From positions 1 through 36,314 of the IMG/VR virus record IMGVR_UViG_3300030107_005355: 36,314 nt of DNA. One strand, given 5' to 3'. The position numbers were made by a program, and so were the translations under genes. Of the stretch, positions 34,296-36,314 are shown in pieces (positions within the stretch are counted from its first letter, which is position 1; the number at the start of each line of letters is the position of its first letter). Under the pieces are notes generated by a model. That model worked only from the letters and a program-made list of their open reading frames with translations. It ran no database searches and was not told the DNA's origin. The stretch is from a virus.

Positions 34296-34394
34296 ATGAA
34301 AGAAAAAATATGTAAATTTTTATGTGAATTAACTAATGGTGTAATATGTTTTGGTTGGTGTTGCGTAGATGGTAAATGTTGCAAGTGTAAATAA
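34296..34394 (+). CDS. 32-residue Cys-rich peptide
   Basis: A 32-residue frame with 8 cysteines (positions 6, 10, 18, 22, 23, 28, 29, 31), sequence beginning MKEKICKFLCELTNGVICFG and ending WCCVDGKCCKCK. The leader is AAAATTATG, as at other starts here, and the stop TAA overlaps the ATG of the next gene, so it is likely translated and coupled. Such density suggests a metal-binding or knot-like disulfide peptide. No family recognised; it could be a small zinc-binding regulator or a toxin-like peptide. Confidence 0.5.
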   Translation: MKEKICKFLCELTNGVICFGWCCVDGKCCKCK

Positions 34395-36314
34395 TGAAAA
34401 ATATAATACTATTATTATTATTACCTATATTTAGTTTTAGTCAAGTTGTAAACAACTTTCCTTGGGTACATGATTTTGAAACAGGTGTTGAACTAGAACA
34501 AGATACAAATGATTTTGGTAATTGGTTTTTACATCAAGGAGCAACAAGTTCTTTTAACACGGGGCCATCAGGCGATCATACAACAGGTAGTGGTATTTAC
34601 TTTTATGTAGAATCTTCAGGTCAAAATTATGGTGGTAAAGTTTTTACAATTTATACTCCTACATTTGATGTTTCACAAACACCTGGTAAAGTTTTATCTT
34701 TCTGGTATCATATGTATGGTACTGCTATGGGTAGTTTAGAAATAGGTGTATTAGATAGTGCTGGATATACGGCGTTAGATACTATATCTGGAAACCAAGG
34801 AAACCAATGGAAACTTGCTTATTACCCAATAGCATCAACTACACCATTTAAAATAAAATTTAAAGGTATTACTGGTTCTAGCTATACTAGTGATATATCT
34901 ATAGATGATATAATGATTAGCGATCCATATTCAGTTTTATATGGTTGTACTGACACTATATCATCTAATTATGATTCAACAGCTACACATGATAATGGTA
35001 CATGTATATACTATTATGGTTGTATTGATCCTAGCGCTACTAATTATAATCCATGGGCTAACGTAGACAATGGTTCTTGTATTCAAGAAATTATTTGTAA
35101 TCCTGGACAATCACTAATAGATGTAGCTATAAAGCTAGATAATTGGCCAGGTGAAACATCTTGGTTGATATATTCTGCTACAGATACATTTGCATCAGTT
35201 AGTTCTGGTACTTATGATTATACACAAACTGGCCAAACAATACATACTCAAGTTTGTGTACCTGTTGGTGATACTATAATGTTTACAATTAATGATACAT
35301 ATGGTGATGGTATTGGTGGTGGTTCTGTAGTTGGTGGTTGTTTAGTTACAAACTTAGATTGTCAAGATACTGTGTTTTTATTAAGTCCACCTAACTTTGG
35401 GTATACAGCATCGTCTAGCACTTATGTGTCTGCATCTTGTAATAATGATACTACTATATACGGTTGTACCACGCCTGCTTACTTAGAATATAATCCACTT
35501 GCTACTGTTGATGATGGTAGCTGTATGACATTAGCCACTTATGGGTGTACTGATTCAACTCAATTTAACTACGATCCTACGGTTGATCGTATGTTATTAA
35601 CTTCACCTTGTGTTTATGATTTAATATTATATGATGATGGTGGTGATTCGTGGGGCTCTTGTTGGTTAGGTGTTGAACAAGGTGATTCACTATGGCAATT
35701 TAGAATTAGTAGTAATGGTGTTTATTCTGATACCTTTGCTTTAGAATTAAATTCATATGATGAAGTTTATTTTTATTACTTTGAAATACCTACACCGCAA
35801 CAAAATACTCAACAGTTAGATATACAAACTATACAAAATTCATTTAAATTAGAAAATAGTTATGGGACTATAATACATCAAGGTAATAATCCTTGGCCTG
35901 GTCCAAATGAAAATAAATTAAGAAATTATAAAAGTGCTTTAGATATATATGAAGCACAACCTTATTGTGGCAACGAATGTATACCAGTTGTACTAGGTTG
36001 TATGGATACAGCAGCTTACAATTATAATGCTTTAGCAAATACATCGGATGTTTGTTATTATCAACCAGGTTGTACTAATCCAGGTTATTTGCAATATTAT
36101 ACTCAAGGTTTTGTAGCTGGCATTGATGATGGTAGTTGTACTGATGTAGCTATATTTGGTTGTATGGATAGTACAGCTTTTAATTATGATTCTACTGCTA
36201 ATGTAGATAATGGTGGTTGTATACCTGTTATATATGGTTGTATGCAGCCTTTAGCGTTTAATTATAATCCTAATGCTAATACTGCTGATACTTGCATAGC
36301 GTATTTATATGGTT
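34394..36314 (+). CDS. Secreted MAM-domain protein with GCTD repeats (3' end outside window)
   Basis: At least 640 residues, open to the window end. The start codon overlaps the previous stop. Residues 1-17 are a Flavobacteriia-type signal peptide (KN, six-residue hydrophobic core LLLLLP, IFSFSQ). Residues about 20-176 form a MAM (meprin/A5/mu) adhesion domain, with HDFETG, GNWF, a GPSGDHTTGSGIYFYVES-type strand and DISIDDIMISD at the end. Then come eight GCTD/GCMD-type repeats, interleaved with a domain LDNWPGETSWLIY...DTYGDGIGGG (about 242-330) found in secreted Bacteroidota proteins, and a similar one DDGGDSWGSCWLGV (about 415). Likely a surface adhesin or receptor-decoy exported by the host's machinery. 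Confidence 0.75.
   Translation, partial: MKNIILLLLLPIFSFSQVVNNFPWVHDFETGVELEQDTNDFGNWFLHQGATSSFNTGPSGDHTTGSGIYFYVESSGQNYGGKVFTIYTPTFDVSQTPGKVLSFWYHMYGTAMGSLEIGVLDSAGYTALDTISGNQGNQWKLAYYPIASTTPFKIKFKGITGSSYTSDISIDDIMISDPYSVLYGCTDTISSNYDSTATHDNGTCIYYYGCIDPSATNYNPWANVDNGSCIQEIICNPGQSLIDVAIKLDNWPGETSWLIYSATDTFASVSSGTYDYTQTGQTIHTQVCVPVGDTIMFTINDTYGDGIGGGSVVGGCLVTNLDCQDTVFLLSPPNFGYTASSSTYVSASCNNDTTIYGCTTPAYLEYNPLATVDDGSCMTLATYGCTDSTQFNYDPTVDRMLLTSPCVYDLILYDDGGDSWGSCWLGVEQGDSLWQFRISSNGVYSDTFALELNSYDEVYFYYFEIPTPQQNTQQLDIQTIQNSFKLENSYGTIIHQGNNPWPGPNENKLRNYKSALDIYEAQPYCGNECIPVVLGCMDTAAYNYNALANTSDVCYYQPGCTNPGYLQYYTQGFVAGIDDGSCTDVAIFGCMDSTAFNYDSTANVDNGGCIPVIYGCMQPLAFNYNPNANTADTCIAYLYG
34943..36295 (+). 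repeat. Cys-rich GCTD-type protein repeats in the MAM protein
   Basis: Eight units at residues 184 to about 634: GCTDTISSNY, GCIDPSATNY, GCTTPAYLEY, GCTDSTQFNY, GCMDTAAYNY, GCTNPGYLQY, GCMDSTAFNY, GCMQPLAFNY, most closing with D-D/N-G-x-C or D-x-C. The same consensus as in the tail protein. Units are diverged in DNA, so this is an old protein-level repeat family. Confidence 0.85.

Noticed and set aside
15599-36295. Cys-repeat stretches as a CRISPR-like or tandem DNA repeat
   Set aside because: Units are similar only as protein; spacing and DNA are irregular.

Overview
This window is the late (structural) part of an AT-rich dsDNA tailed-phage genome. Every supported gene is on the + strand and packed almost without gaps. 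The order is terminase C-terminus, portal, scaffold-like protein, major capsid protein, connector genes, a giant tail protein, internal virion proteins, then an envelope/host-interaction module. No tape-measure, sheath or tail-tube series is visible, and there are several large internal-virion-type proteins, so a short-tailed (podovirus-like) particle is the best guess. The host is probably a marine Bacteroidota/Flavobacteriia cell. The evidence is a signal peptide ending in the FSFSQ type (34394), Cys-rich GCTD...NY...DDGSC repeats typical of secreted Flavobacteriia proteins in two genes, and A/T-only leaders (often AAATTATG) in place of Shine-Dalgarno sequences. Stop codons are TAA with a few TAG; I saw no gene ending in TGA. 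Family calls rest on remembered sequence patterns, not on searches.

Layout. 1-8902: packaging and head genes, with a strong UUCG-loop terminator just after the capsid gene and a second structured intergenic RNA at 6526-6564. One connector gene (7493) carries an inserted carbohydrate-binding-like beta domain. 8906-17179: a 2757-residue tail protein whose last ~500 residues are Cys-rich repeats. 17200-19918: small beta-rich structural proteins and a cupin. 19922-30700: three internal virion candidates, ending in a 2800-residue protein with an HExxH metalloprotease motif, a PD-(D/E)xK nuclease motif and a HAD phosphatase domain, separated by recurring V-K-F-S tags.

30739-36314: host-envelope and small-protein module. 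It holds an outer-membrane-type lipoprotein, a one-TM coiled-coil protein, an exported thioredoxin fold without its cysteines, and a cassette of tiny Lys/Arg-rich proteins wrapped around a soluble PAP2 phosphatase. It ends with a secreted MAM-domain protein with GCTD repeats that runs off the right edge.

Reading it as a whole (inference): the left half builds the head. The middle builds the adhesive tail and a set of enzymes that may be ejected with the DNA. The right end may condense the genome and remodel the host surface. No tRNA, CRISPR array, integrase or recognisable lysozyme is seen. No stretch above 300 bases lacks a gene.
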